In this document: positions 37,429-47,021 of the stretch, piece after piece | How the letters are laid out: every line of letters begins with the position of its first letter | How positions within the stretch are numbered: the first letter of the stretch is position 1 | Assembly (NCBI RefSeq): GCF_039555335.1 | Contig: NC_092635.1 | Location: 68,298,058-68,362,057 of the forward strand | Reading direction: 5' to 3' | Origin: Amphiura filiformis | Lineage: Eukaryota > Echinodermata > Ophiuroidea > Amphilepidida > Amphiuridae | DNA length: 64,000 nucleotides | Program-made: the position numbers and the translations under genes | Notes under the pieces: model-generated | Seen by the model: only the letters and a program-made list of their open reading frames with translations | Told to the model about the DNA's origin: nothing | Databases searched by the model: none

Positions 37429-38474
37429 TAATGATAAAGAGCCAACATCTATAGTGCTCTTTGAAGATGAAGAGCCAAAACCGATTGCGCTCGTTAACGC
37501 TGAAGAGCCAACATCAATAGCGCTCTTTCCAACTTTGCCTGTGTATTCCACCTCAACAGAGCTGGTTGTTGGAGATTGTGACCATCCAGTCTACCGCGAG
37601 CTATATGCGGAGAAACACTGGTCAGAGGTTCCTGTGGAAACTCAGTGCAAGTACTACGCCGATAAACTAGCCGATTTTAGACGCAAGACAGGACAGAAAC
37701 AACGTGGTCCTGTATTTGACAAGTGGGATATCATCGAGCATGTACGATGCAACTCCGTTCGTGTCAGGAAGCGGGAGCATGAAGTTGTCAGAGCTTCATA
37801 TGTGTACCCTGAATCCCCCTGGATGATACACGATGATCCCCAAGGGTAAGTTTATGTCATCTATCTCAATTCCATTTAGATATTTATACAGGACATGTAT
37901 ACTCAAACGCATAAATGTCATAATTGCCTTCGTTTAAGAAAATCAGAACATTAGGCCTAATTGGTGGCGACCTGAGTCTCATTCCGGTTTTTTTCTCACA
38001 GGGGGTAGCTGACTACGCCACTATTGCGGGCCTCGACGATGTCCAATGTGGTCTGCGAAACATTGTCCTTTAGGAAATTCGCACTATATGAAGTGTGCGC
38101 TCAAAATGCATCGCCTTTTGAAGTTAAAGGCGGATTCTCAATTGAGCATTGGAAATTGTTTGCATAGAATTAAAACCATGACAATTATTAAAGACCACAC
38201 AATTCAAATTTACAAATAACCGTTCTTTACAGTAAGCTACGTCAGATGAGGCCCTGTCATTATGTTACAGCCGTAATGATTAATTATTATTGTCCTCTTT
38301 TTACAACAGCACGGAAGCAATGAGGCTTGGCTTGATGCCATCAAAACCTGCACCAGAAATATCCTCTCCATCTGGTATACAACAAAGTGCATTATCATGC
38401 GGGGCAACATCACCAACCTCCTGGTGGAAGAGACTGAAACGCCGTTTCAAGAAGAAACACAAATCAGTGCCAGT

Positions 38475-38482
38475 TAGGCCTA
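38475..38482. other. Newly created TAGGCCTA site in exon 3 of copy H
   Basis: Seven other units read CAGTTATTCAC here. Copy H reads CAGTTAGGCCTATTCAC, a six-base gain that turns TA into TAGGCCTA. The palindrome is abundant in this window, about six per unit. Confidence 0.9.
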
Positions 38483-38964
38483 TTCACAAAGATCTGGCAG
38501 TGTGTGATCTGGACGAGGAGGCCTTGAAAGAGGTAAAATGTTAGCTATTTTATGCTCTTGATGGTTTACTTCAAACTTATACGCAATTACCATGAACATT
38601 GTAAACATCTGTTTCATTTAGCATGTTGTTCTTCCAAAAGTAAAATTGTTATAATGACAATTGATCCATGTGCATCAGCATTAATTCCATGCTTCTTGTT
38701 TGAAATTTCCAGAAATTCTTGGTTGAGTTGAAGAGAAGGAAGGCATTTCCAACTGTACTTACCTACAGGATCCCCTTCTTGAAGGCTTTCCGCCCGAAAC
38801 CTGAGCCAGAGAACAAGGTGAGCTGGGAACCCGCATGATCTTGAATTCTGCACTAATTGACAGATGAGATTTTGGAAAAGGGAATACTTAACGAAAAAGG
38901 TCAACAATAAAGACCTAAAAATTATTTAATATCAGGGCAGGCAGTATCCGAGGGAGAGAGGGTA

Positions 38965-38980
38965 AGACTTTCCCTAAACC
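38965..38980. other. Right edge of the tandem array
   Basis: Sequence follows the unit consensus through gagagggtaagactt, then changes to single-copy DNA at tccctaaacc. Other units have ttttcccagggg here, so the shared TCCC may be microhomology at the breakpoint. Confidence 0.85.
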
Positions 38981-39017
38981 ATAACCCCGTACGCAAGTTA
39001 GCTATGCGGACCCGTGC

Positions 39018-39065
39018 AATTCAATTCTGAGCATTCATTTCAATTCCAATTCAATTCCAATTCCA
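39018..39065. repeat. AATTC/AATTCC low-complexity repeat
   Basis: Irregular repeats of caattc and caattcc next to the array edge. A longer tract of the same type is at 40441-40685. Confidence 0.75.
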
Positions 39066-39102
39066 ATACAGTTGCAGTTTGTGTGTTAATTGACCAAAGG
39101 CA

Positions 39103-39327
39103 CACTGCAACAACTGTGTCTAGAGATTGAACAATTTTTGTCCTCGATTTGTAAACGCATGTAAAATTTAAACACAAATGTCAAACTTCAAAACATCAAG
39201 TGTTTAATATCTAAACACAAGGCATCAAATTACTAAACATGTTTAGCATTTAGACATGTTTACAAATTGAGGACAAGATGATGGTGTCTAGAATTGTGTT
39301 TAATATCTAGACACTGTTTTTGCAGTG
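39103..39327. mobile_element. 225-bp foldback MITE with CACTGC ends
   Basis: Inverted ends CACTGCAACAACTGTGTC and GACACTGTTTTTGCAGTG surround a second inner palindrome (TTGTCCTC...GAGGACAA). The target duplication is not clear. Not assigned to a superfamily. Confidence 0.65.
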
Positions 39328-39594
39328 CATGTTTTAAATTTTACTACCAATTTTATCATTTTATAATAGCTCAAAACAAAGTCAAAATCAAGTACACTAC
39401 TTGTCACAAAAGTATTTCAACAGAAGATACTTTACTGTTATGTTAACTCACTTTTCACATTCAAACAATGCGAGTGATCCTTGACCTCTGGGTCCTATTT
39501 TATGAAACTTTGGAACTTTTTAGTTCTTCGGTGACTGACTTCCTAATATTTGTCTAACTTCTTGTCCACCATGCATATTATTTTCTAAACTTAA

Positions 39595-40042
39595 ATGAGG
39601 ATTTCGTGATCTTAGCATCCTCTAATGACATTTTTCAGTGGCTATCCACGAAAAAAGCTTATTCCCAAAATTTGATTTTGCGTTTGCGAGTTTTGCATGT
39701 TTACGTGTATTACACTGCTCCATAGCCCACTGTTGTAATTTTGTAATCTACCTAATTTGTTGATAAATGTTGTGGTTCATTTCAAGAGAACGCAATGTTG
39801 TATTTCTATTTGGCACAAACAGGCTTTTCAATTACAATCAAAACAAATGGGTACATGGGTACCCATTATTTTGATACAGCCTGTACAAGAATTATATTCA
39901 AATTTGACGATTATTTGCTAAAGGAATTAATCTGCAAGAATTTTTGGTACATAAACATTATGTAGCCAGAGGTTTCCAGTGGTATAAAAATCTCAACTTT
40001 ATTTTGAGAAAAGTGGGGGATGAGGCTGTGGATCACGCCCTT
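39595..40042. mobile_element. TTAA-flanked MITE family P2, copy 1 (interrupted)
   Basis: Shares long stretches with 52406-52712, including cacgaaaaaagcttattcc and ggtacataaacattatgtag. It is flanked by TTAA on both sides. This copy contains about 150 extra bases near 39735-39890. The ends (GGATTTCGTGATC and GATCACG) are partly decayed. A TTAA target suggests the piggyBac type; that is inference. Confidence 0.65.
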
Positions 40043-40440
40043 TTAAGGTGTGTGGTACGATCGATAATGGGACCCTGTCCCCACACTGACCTCAAGGATG
40101 TCAAAAATCAAGGTTTTGATACTATTAGATAGTCCCTACTTGTCTCCTGCTCCTCTTAAGATTTTCACCTAAAATCCTTGTACTTTTGAAAAAGTGTGAA
40201 AAAAGCTGTCAAAGATATAAGCATTTTCTTTTATGGTTTTCTCACAATTTGTTCAAATGTACAATGACTTTGAGCATAAAAATTAGAAGTTTGAGAAAAA
40301 TAGGGGCGTTGTGATTAGTGCCAAAAGTTTTTAATATGTGTCTCTTGTGTGATTAGACCTGGAAGTGTATCAGAATTCAGAACGGGGGAAGGGCACTTTT
40401 TACAGGTGGAATGATCTGGAATCACAGACATCTGCTTGTG

Positions 40441-40685
40441 AATTGAAATGCTGAATTGAAATCAAAGCTGAATTTCATTTCAATTCCACTTCATTCTTCA
40501 TCACTCAACATGATTTCAATTCCAATCCAATTCAATTCTTCATTGCTCATGATGATTTCAATTCCAATCCAATTCAATTCATGCCCAAGCCCAGTCATTT
40601 CGATTCCAATTCAATTCCGATGCATTGAAATGAAAATCGCCCAAAATTCATTTCAATTCAATTCGATTTCAATGCATTGAATTAA
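40441..40685. repeat. AATTC/ATTTCAATTCC low-complexity tract
   Basis: Repeated atttcaattcc and caattcaattc words, without strict period. Short open frames through it are by-products. Confidence 0.8.
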
Positions 40686-41310
40686 CATTACTGCTGATAC
40701 TGGTGTTGATGAAATAGTTACCTACTGCTGATATTGGTTTTGATGAAATAGTTACCTACTGCTGATATTGGTGTTGATGAAATAGTTACATACTGCTGAT
40801 ATTGGTGTTGATGAAATAGTTACCTACTGCTGATATTGGTGTTGATGAAATAGTCATCTACTGCTGATATTGGTTTTGATGGAATAGTTACCTACTGCTG
40901 ATATTGGTGTTGATGAAATAGTCATCTAGTGCTGATATTGGTGTTGATGAAATAGTTACCTACTGCTGATATTGGTGTTGATGAAATAGTTACCTACTGC
41001 TGATATTGGTGTTGATGAAATAGTTACCTACTGCTGATATTGGTGTTGATGAAATAGTTACCTACTGCTGATATTGGTGTTGATGAAATAGTTACCTAGT
41101 GCTGATATTGGTTTTGATGGAATAGTTACATACTGCTGATATTGGTGTTGATGAAATAGTTACCTAGTGCTGATATTGGTTTTGATGGAATAGTTACCTA
41201 CTGCTGATATTGGTGTTGATGAAATAGTTACCTAGTGCTGATATTGGTTTTGATGGAATAGTCATCTAGTGCTGATATTGGTGTTGATGAAATAGTTACC
41301 TAGTGCTGAT
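40686..41310. repeat. 34-bp minisatellite, main block
   Basis: About 18 copies of a 34-bp unit, tgctgatattggtgttgatg followed by aaatagttacctac, with variants (ttttgatgg, catctag). It continues in degenerate form at 41744-42110 after two transposon insertions. Confidence 0.95.
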
Positions 41311-41506
41311 GTGATGTGATCTGAGAAAGCCCTTCACATGTCGCATTATCCTATTTTGTTTTATAAAATTAATAAAGCCTAAAAAATATTTTTTTATATA
41401 TTTTTTATATTTTTCAGTCCTTCTTTTGTTTAGAACTTTTGAGTTTTTGTCTACAAAACTCACAAATTAAAATGTCTCCGTGTGAAGGGTTTCACAGATC
41501 ACATCA
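41311..41506. mobile_element. ~195-bp MITE inserted in the minisatellite
   Basis: Inverted ends GTGATGTGATCTGAGAAA and its complement ending ...CAGATCACATCA, with CCCTTCACATG-like sequence just inside both. The minisatellite phase resumes after it (gctgat / attgg). Exact ends and target duplication are not resolved. Confidence 0.65.
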
Positions 41507-41514
41507 CACATTGG

Positions 41515-41735
41515 CAGCGGCGGCACTACGGGGACAAGGGGGAAAATTCCCCCAATATTTTTCTCTCCCCACCCCCCGCCGTTTACCCCCACCCCACCCA
41601 GCTTTAAGGCAAAAAACAAAACAAATTGCAACAATTTCCACTTTTTGTGGCAATTTTGTGCAAATTTGGTTAATTTTATTCCCCCTTCCAAATTCACCCC
41701 ATGCCCCCGAAAACGAATTACTGGTGCCGCCACTA
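41515..41735. mobile_element. 221-bp hAT-like MITE inserted in the minisatellite
   Basis: Starts CAGCGGCGGCACTA and ends GTGCCGCCACTA as imperfect inverted repeats. The flanks are cacattgg and catattgg, an 8-bp duplication with one mismatch, as expected for hAT. The interior is C-rich. Confidence 0.75.
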
Positions 41736-41743
41736 CATATTGG

Positions 41744-42110
41744 TAGTGATAAAATAGCTATCTACTGCTGATATTGGTGTTGATGAAGTAGTCATATATT
41801 GCAGACATAAGTGTTCATGAAGTAGTCATATACATCTAGGCCTACTGGCTACTGCTGAAGTACTGATATTGGTATTGAAAAAATAGTTATCATCTACTGA
41901 TATTGGTGCTAATGAAGTAGTCTTCTACTGCTGACATTGGTATTGATGGAATAGTTACTCTTCTGGTGATATTGGTGTTGATAAAGTCACCTACTTCTGA
42001 TATTGGCATTGATGAAATAGTCATGTACTGCTAATAATGATGTTGATGAAGAAGTCATCTTTTGCTGATATTGATGAAATAATTAAAGGTGCTGATGAAG
42101 TAGGAATCCC
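41744..42110. repeat. 34-bp minisatellite, degenerate right block
   Basis: Continues the same unit with many substitutions and length changes until about 42110. Confidence 0.8.
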
Positions 42111-42508
42111 GGTAGGAATCTGGACTCCTGGCAGTGTTTTAATCATCGGGTTCATCACGATATTCTACTGATGATAACGGTGTGATGTAGACTCGCTTGC
42201 CAGTCTCGTGTACGCCGTTTGTACACTGATGTGTGATGAGCTGTATTTTATCAAAACGGATATCAGCAAAGATAACTATTTGATCAATACATAGGCCTAT
42301 ACCAGCAGGTATAGGCCTACCTTATTCAATGTCAATATCGGCCTAGTAGCTCCTTTAGCAGTACTAATATCAGCTATAGATAAATATTTGTTGTGGGAAG
42401 CTTTATTCCCCCTTTATTCACTAACATCTTCATTCGATTTCAAAATAAAATTTGACATAGACAAAAAGTATTGCATAAATAACACATGTTCTCTACCGAA
42501 GCTCATAG

Positions 42509-42581
42509 GCCTCGTTGGCGCAGTCGGCAGCGCGTCAGTCTCATAATCTGAAGGTCGTGAGTTCGAGCCTCACACGGGGCA
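42509..42581 (+). tRNA. tRNA-Met (CAT), elongator type
   Basis: A 73-base cloverleaf without intron. The acceptor stem GCCTCGT pairs with ACGGGGC, with discriminator A. The anticodon loop CTCATAA gives CAT, and the T arm is GTGAG TTCGAGC CTCAC. The sequence closely follows metazoan elongator tRNA-Met. The internal promoter boxes are present (GGCGCAGTCGG and GTTCGAGCC). The genome also encodes CCA right after the discriminator (42582-42584), unusual for a nuclear eukaryotic tRNA gene and possibly chance. Confidence 0.95.
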
Positions 42582-42589
42582 CCAGATTA

Positions 42590-42594
42590 TTTTT
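42590..42594 (+). terminator. Pol III terminator of tRNA-Met
   Basis: Run of five T, nine bases after the tRNA 3' end. Confidence 0.75.
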
Positions 42595-42699
42595 CTTCCC
42601 TACGTACTTTTTTCTTTTTTTCTTTTATTATTATTATTTCTATTCTAATCAGAAAACTTCCGGAATATAATGATTTTTTCCTCATCCCTGTGTTTCTTT

Positions 42700-43255
42700 T
42701 CTGTTCTGCAATCTTCATGTCTTTTTGATATCAAATAATTTTCATTTTTTGAAATTCACGATATAATACAAATTTTATGACAAATTATTAAAATTTGATT
42801 TTTTTTAAATTTTTGATATATAACAGTCCTCGAAATAAATTTTATAAATCTAATGATATATTCTTAAAGTGTATGTAGCTGGGAGGAAAAGCCGACGATC
42901 AATTGAAAAGTTTGACCTTTTATATTGAAGATATGGATTTCTTTTCCCAAAAGACCTTTTTTTTTTGGTGTTTTGGGAAACAAATCCATATCTTCAATAC
43001 TGAAAGGTCAAAATTTTAAATTGATCGTCGGCTTTTCATCCCACCTACATACACTTTAAGTACTTCAAGTACTGTTAAATATCAAAAATATCAATTTTTA
43101 ATGATTTGCCATAAAATGTGTATTACATTGCGAATTTCAAAAAATCAAAATTATTGGATATCAGAAGGACATTCTTCGTATTCAGAATGCAATTCGATAT
43201 GTCTGATGTGCTCCAATGTCCCACAATAAATACTGTCCAAACGTCACCCCTTCCC
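42700..43255. mobile_element. Foldback element family P1, copy 1 (left end truncated)
   Basis: A near-perfect hairpin centred at about 42965 (agatatggatttc...aaatccatatct; gccgacgatcaattgaaaa and complement). It is the inverted counterpart of 45703-46354. The right end is complete: ...CAAACGTCACCCCTTCCC followed by TTAA. The left arm stops early near 42700. Confidence 0.85.
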
Positions 43256-43740
43256 TTAATGTTGAGTCTAATAATGCAGAAGCAGTGGTCCTATTTTACA
43301 TTATGCTCAATTTATTTCATACCAAAATACTTTAAAAAAAGGATTTTCTATCTTGGAACCCATAGTTTAATTGCAAGAACATACACCAAACATGTCAAAG
43401 GGATGTCCCCTGCCCCATCCCCCTATTATGATGTGATCCCGGGAGTTCTTAGTGGAAAAGAGAGTATAGGATGTTCAGCAAGTTTTGGAGTGCATCCGTC
43501 ATTTAGTTTAGATTCGGGCTGCATTTTAAGCTATGTTTTAATTTATTGATGGCTTTCGTTTTCATGAATATATGGTTTAAAAAGGAAGTTTTTTTAGCAT
43601 TTCTCAACTTATCTGTAAAAATATTAATCATGTTAATCCAGAACTAACTGTCCTCCTGGAACACCGTAATATAACCCTAACCTAAACTCTACCCACAACC
43701 CCAAGCCAACATCTCAATTTTGCTATTAGTAGTCATGGAA

Positions 43741-43838
43741 ATACTTCGCCATTTTATTTGTACGTAACTCGATGGAGGGAGGGGGGTAAAAAGTTACGTA
43801 CGATTTGTACGTAAGTGAAAATGGCGAAAATTATGGAC
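43741..43838. repeat. Short foldback sequence
   Basis: Inverted repeats TTCGCCATTTT...TTTGTACGTAACT and AGTTACGTAC...AAAATGGCGAA around a G-rich loop. Looks like a small MITE; target duplication not seen. Confidence 0.6.
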
Positions 43839-44239
43839 GGCCCCTTATGTGGGGCCAGTTTGTAGCGTTGAGGCGAGTTTGTACCTGGGCCAAGTCGTCT
43901 TGAATCTATTCCAGCATGCCAAGCCTATTTCTGTTTTCATTTCTTCCATGGTCTTTCTCTATCTTTAAAACAGCACCACTTTTAATTGAGGGGGCTTTTT
44001 TTCTACATGCCCTCCAAAAGGACCATGATGTTTTTTTCAAACATAATCAGACTTTTTGACCTTCTCCCAGGGAAATGCCTTTCCGGCATCGCTCTCACCC
44101 TCCTGCCCCTCCTCTCCTAATGAATGGACTTTTGTTTATCAGACGTAAAACTTTTAGTTCCCTTAGAAAAAATACTTTATACAGACAAATATCTGGTGTT
44201 GCAGTCTACTAATTACCGGTATATGCAAGCTGGAGTAAT

Positions 44240-44395
44240 GGGCCATTCCTGTTGAAATCCATACCCACACAGGGGTTGTGAATTACAAATGGAGTCATCC
44301 TTTCAGGTAACCCCACTTAAAATTTACACTCCCTGTGTAGAAGATTAAGGTCATGTCTTCTATAGAGGGTGTATGGATTTCAACTGGAATAGCCC
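44240..44395. mobile_element. MITE family M1, copy 1
   Basis: Ends GGGCCATTCCTGTTGAAATC and the complement ...TTTCAACTGGAATAGCCC form about 25-bp inverted repeats. The interior has ggaagatt / aatcttccac type sequence shared with 49622-49832, 53789-53936 and partial copies at 50741-50880 and 59590-59720. Confidence 0.8.
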
Positions 44396-44399
44396 AATA

Positions 44400-45690
44400 T
44401 TCCCATTGAGACAGAATGAAAATATATACAAGTGAAGTAGGTTGGCAATATTCTCCAAAATATGCCTTTTATTTCATTAAAATTGTCAGGTGTGCTGAAA
44501 CTGTCAACTTCATTTCATATTCAAGAACAAGAATGCTATTGACTTATACGACATAAACAGATGACCATCATCTAATACTGATTAAAAATATAAATAAATG
44601 ACAATTTTGAGTGAATTTTGTTTTTCATTACTGTCATCTGTTATTTTGAAGTAACAAATATGTAAAAAAAATTGCCCAATGACACATATGGGCTCCTTTT
44701 AAGGGTACATTTGATGTACAAATATAGAGCGAGCTGCTCTGAAAATCCCAACAAGAATTACAGGTTTGTGCCCTTATTTGCTGCTAGAAATTTTACGAGA
44801 TGGTATTTTTATATTGTACTTAAAAATCCAGTTATGTCAAGGGAGTCCATATGTGCCATTAGGCGAATCATTACAGTATGTTATTATACATTCCAGCTAC
44901 GGTGACACCTTGTGATGTCACAAATTCCATTCACTGTCAGAGGAGGTTTGTGTGTGTGTGAATGTAATGGAGCAAATAAATCTGCAATCAATACAGCCTT
45001 GATTTGCTAGGAATTTAACAGAGCACCCGTCTCATCAAACCATCTAATCATTCTAATTTTGCTCCTCTTCGAAAGTGACAGAGGTGTCATCGAAACTGGA
45101 ACAGATGATATATTTATGGTCATTTATAATTACACATTTAAGTTTTTGCATTTCCTAAATGCCAATGTTACATAAAAAGGAATACAAAATTACACCTGAA
45201 AGTTCATGAATATGTTTCTATTATCAAAAGGCATTTATTAATATGTACTGAATTCAAGAGGTAGGCCTATTAAGTTCCTCCCTGACTAGTTCACATTCCA
45301 TTGTCCTTATGACTGAATTTTGTCTTTTAAATAAATTAACCAACATTTGTCTTAATTTTTACAGAATAAAACAGTTTTTGACAATTGATGGTTAACATTT
45401 TGCTTTGTCACCTGTCAACAACATGTTTTAGTTTGTGGCAAAACAATTGAATACCTACGTGGAAGAAGGGCCCAACTCCATCATTTTACAAAGAGTTAGA
45501 CCCAGCATTTTTATTGCTAACAGACCGTTCTTCCTTGTGTGCGGAATAACTCAAATCCACTCTCAAAACAGTCTTCCATGTACACTTAATTATTCCGTTT
45601 CCATGGAATAAATTCCCAACTCCATGGAGTTTGGAATTTCTTCATATTGGGAATATTAAAGAGATGGAGATGGGCCCTTCATCCTCTTAG
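44400..45690. other. AT-rich intergenic stretch, nothing recognised
   Basis: No splice-supported coding exon, RNA gene or clear repeat seen on either strand. One TAGGCCTA palindrome near 45262. Confidence 0.5.
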
Positions 45691-45702
45691 GTATTTAATT
45701 AA

Positions 45703-46354
45703 GGGTGGGGTATGAGCGTTTGGACAGTATTTATTGTGGGACATTAGAGCACATCAGACATATCGAATTGCACGTTCTGAATCGAAGAATGTCATTCTGA
45801 TATCAAATAATTTTGATTTTTGAAATTGCAATTTAATACACATTTTATGGCAAATCATTAAAATTGATATTTTTGATATTTAACAGTACTTGAAGTAAAC
45901 TTTATAAATCTGATGATTTATACTTAAAGTGTATGTGGTGGGATGAAAAGCCGACGATCAATTGAAAATTTTGACCTTTAGTATTGAAGATATGGATTTT
46001 TTCCCAAAACACCAACAAAAATTAGGTCTTTTGGGAAAAAAATCCATATCTTCAATATGAAAGGTCAAAATTTTCAATTGACCGTCGGCTTTTCCTCCCT
46101 GCTACATACACTTTAAGAATATATCATTAGATTTATATAATTTACCGAGGACTGTTATATATCAAAAATTTGAAAAATATCAAATTTTATAATTTGTCAT
46201 AAAATTTGTATTATATTGTGATTTTCAAAAATGCAAATTATTTGATATCAGAAAGACATGCTTCGTATTCAGAATGCAATTCGATAGGTCCGAGGTGCTC
46301 TCATGTCCCACAAAAAATACTGTAGAAACGCAATAAACGCTCATTTTAGATCCC
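45703..46354. mobile_element. Foldback element family P1, copy 2 (complete, 652 bp)
   Basis: Flanked by TTAA on both sides (45699-45702 and 46355-46358). The ends are GGG...CCC, with inverted repeats running nearly the full length (GAGCGTTT..., TGTGGGACATTAGAGCAC and complement). Opposite in orientation to copy 1. The TTAA target resembles piggyBac-type insertion, but the GGG...CCC termini are reversed relative to the usual CCC...GGG, so the family is uncertain. Confidence 0.85.
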
Positions 46355-46717
46355 TTAAAAAGAGGTTCAACTAAATCCTGTATCATATGTGACATGATCA
46401 AGGGGAATGAGTCACATGTAGGCAATTTTCAATTAGAGAAGTTTTTACATCATTTTCTGGCAGTTTACGAATGCTACATTTTGATGCAAACCCCATGAAC
46501 ATCGGACGTTTGGTTACCGAGTTACAAGCAATTTATCATAATTTGGCTGAAAACAATACAAAACAAAAGAATATGAACACTGTTTTTGCCAATATCTCAA
46601 AAACAATATTAGCGACATCCGATTCACTCCCCATGATCATGGCACATATTTGTACTGAGTTTATTTGTTATGAATTGAGCATAACGTGTGTATACAACCA
46701 TATGTGATAATCTAATC

Positions 46718-46915
46718 CAGGGACCGCCTTTTGAGGAGAGTGAGAGCAGTCACTCTCCACTGCTATCCTCAAATCTGATATATGAGTGATTTTTAGCTCT
46801 CCTTAGTTGGCCATTCTCTCCTTACATTCCATTGTAAATGCTCTAAACAGCTCTCCTTTGAAGCTCCAGAAGAGCTAATTAATGCTCTCCTGCAAATTCC
46901 AAAAGACAGTCCCTG
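46718..46915. mobile_element. 198-bp MITE with CAGGGAC ends
   Basis: Inverted ends CAGGGACCGCCTTTTG and CAAAAGACAGTCCCTG. The flanks CTAATC (46712-46717 and 46916-46921) form a 6-bp target duplication. The interior has repeated ctctcc words. Confidence 0.75.
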
Positions 46916-47021
46916 CTAATCCACTCAGCAGACCAAAGATGGACAGTTTGAAAATCTTACTCGGTACATAAGCTTACTGATGTTGAAATCCCCAAGACTC
47001 TGACTGCAAAGTAAAGTATTT

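Larger units (their letters stand above)
35257..38817 (+). pseudogene. Copy H of the arrayed gene, split by a Helitron and lacking exon 5
   Basis: Exon 1 (35257-35328) is intact. Exon 2 begins at 35614, but after two bases a 1.8-kb Helitron intervenes and coding sequence resumes at 37429-37845. That part also lacks one 12-codon acidic repeat (FDADEEPTSIAL). Exon 3 (38310-38532) carries a six-base in-frame insertion that adds Arg-Pro and creates TAGGCCTA, plus a Ser-to-Pro change. Exon 4 (38713-38817) is intact. Exon 5 is absent because the array ends in intron 4. Splicing to an AG at the Helitron's end would read TAA TGA TAA at once, so this copy is very probably dead. Confidence 0.85.
1..38972 (+). 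repeat. Tandem array of ~5.2-kb gene-bearing units (A partial, B-H)
   Basis: Head-to-tail array of near-identical units. Spacing between successive exon 1 start codons is 5174, 5222, 5156, 5160, 5174 and 5462 bp; the last includes a 255-bp transposon. The window begins inside unit A, so the array continues to the left. The right end is in intron 4 of unit H. Each unit holds one five-exon gene followed by about 2.6 kb of spacer with a GA tract, C tract and CpG-rich promoter block. Units differ mainly in microsatellite length, homopolymers and scattered substitutions. This indicates recent amplification or continuing homogenisation. An assembly expansion is possible, but unit-specific insertions argue that at least several units are real. 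Confidence 0.95.

Noticed and set aside
40686-41310. Possible CRISPR-like array
   Set aside because: Direct 34-bp repeats without spacers in a eukaryotic genome; it is a minisatellite.
41439-41771. 110-codon plus-strand frame
   Set aside because: Crosses two MITEs and the minisatellite border.
43118-43549. 143-codon plus-strand frame
   Set aside because: Begins inside a foldback transposon and continues into unrelated DNA; composition is not gene-like.
43672-43700. Interstitial telomere-like AACCCTAACC
   Set aside because: Too short and irregular to support a telomere remnant.
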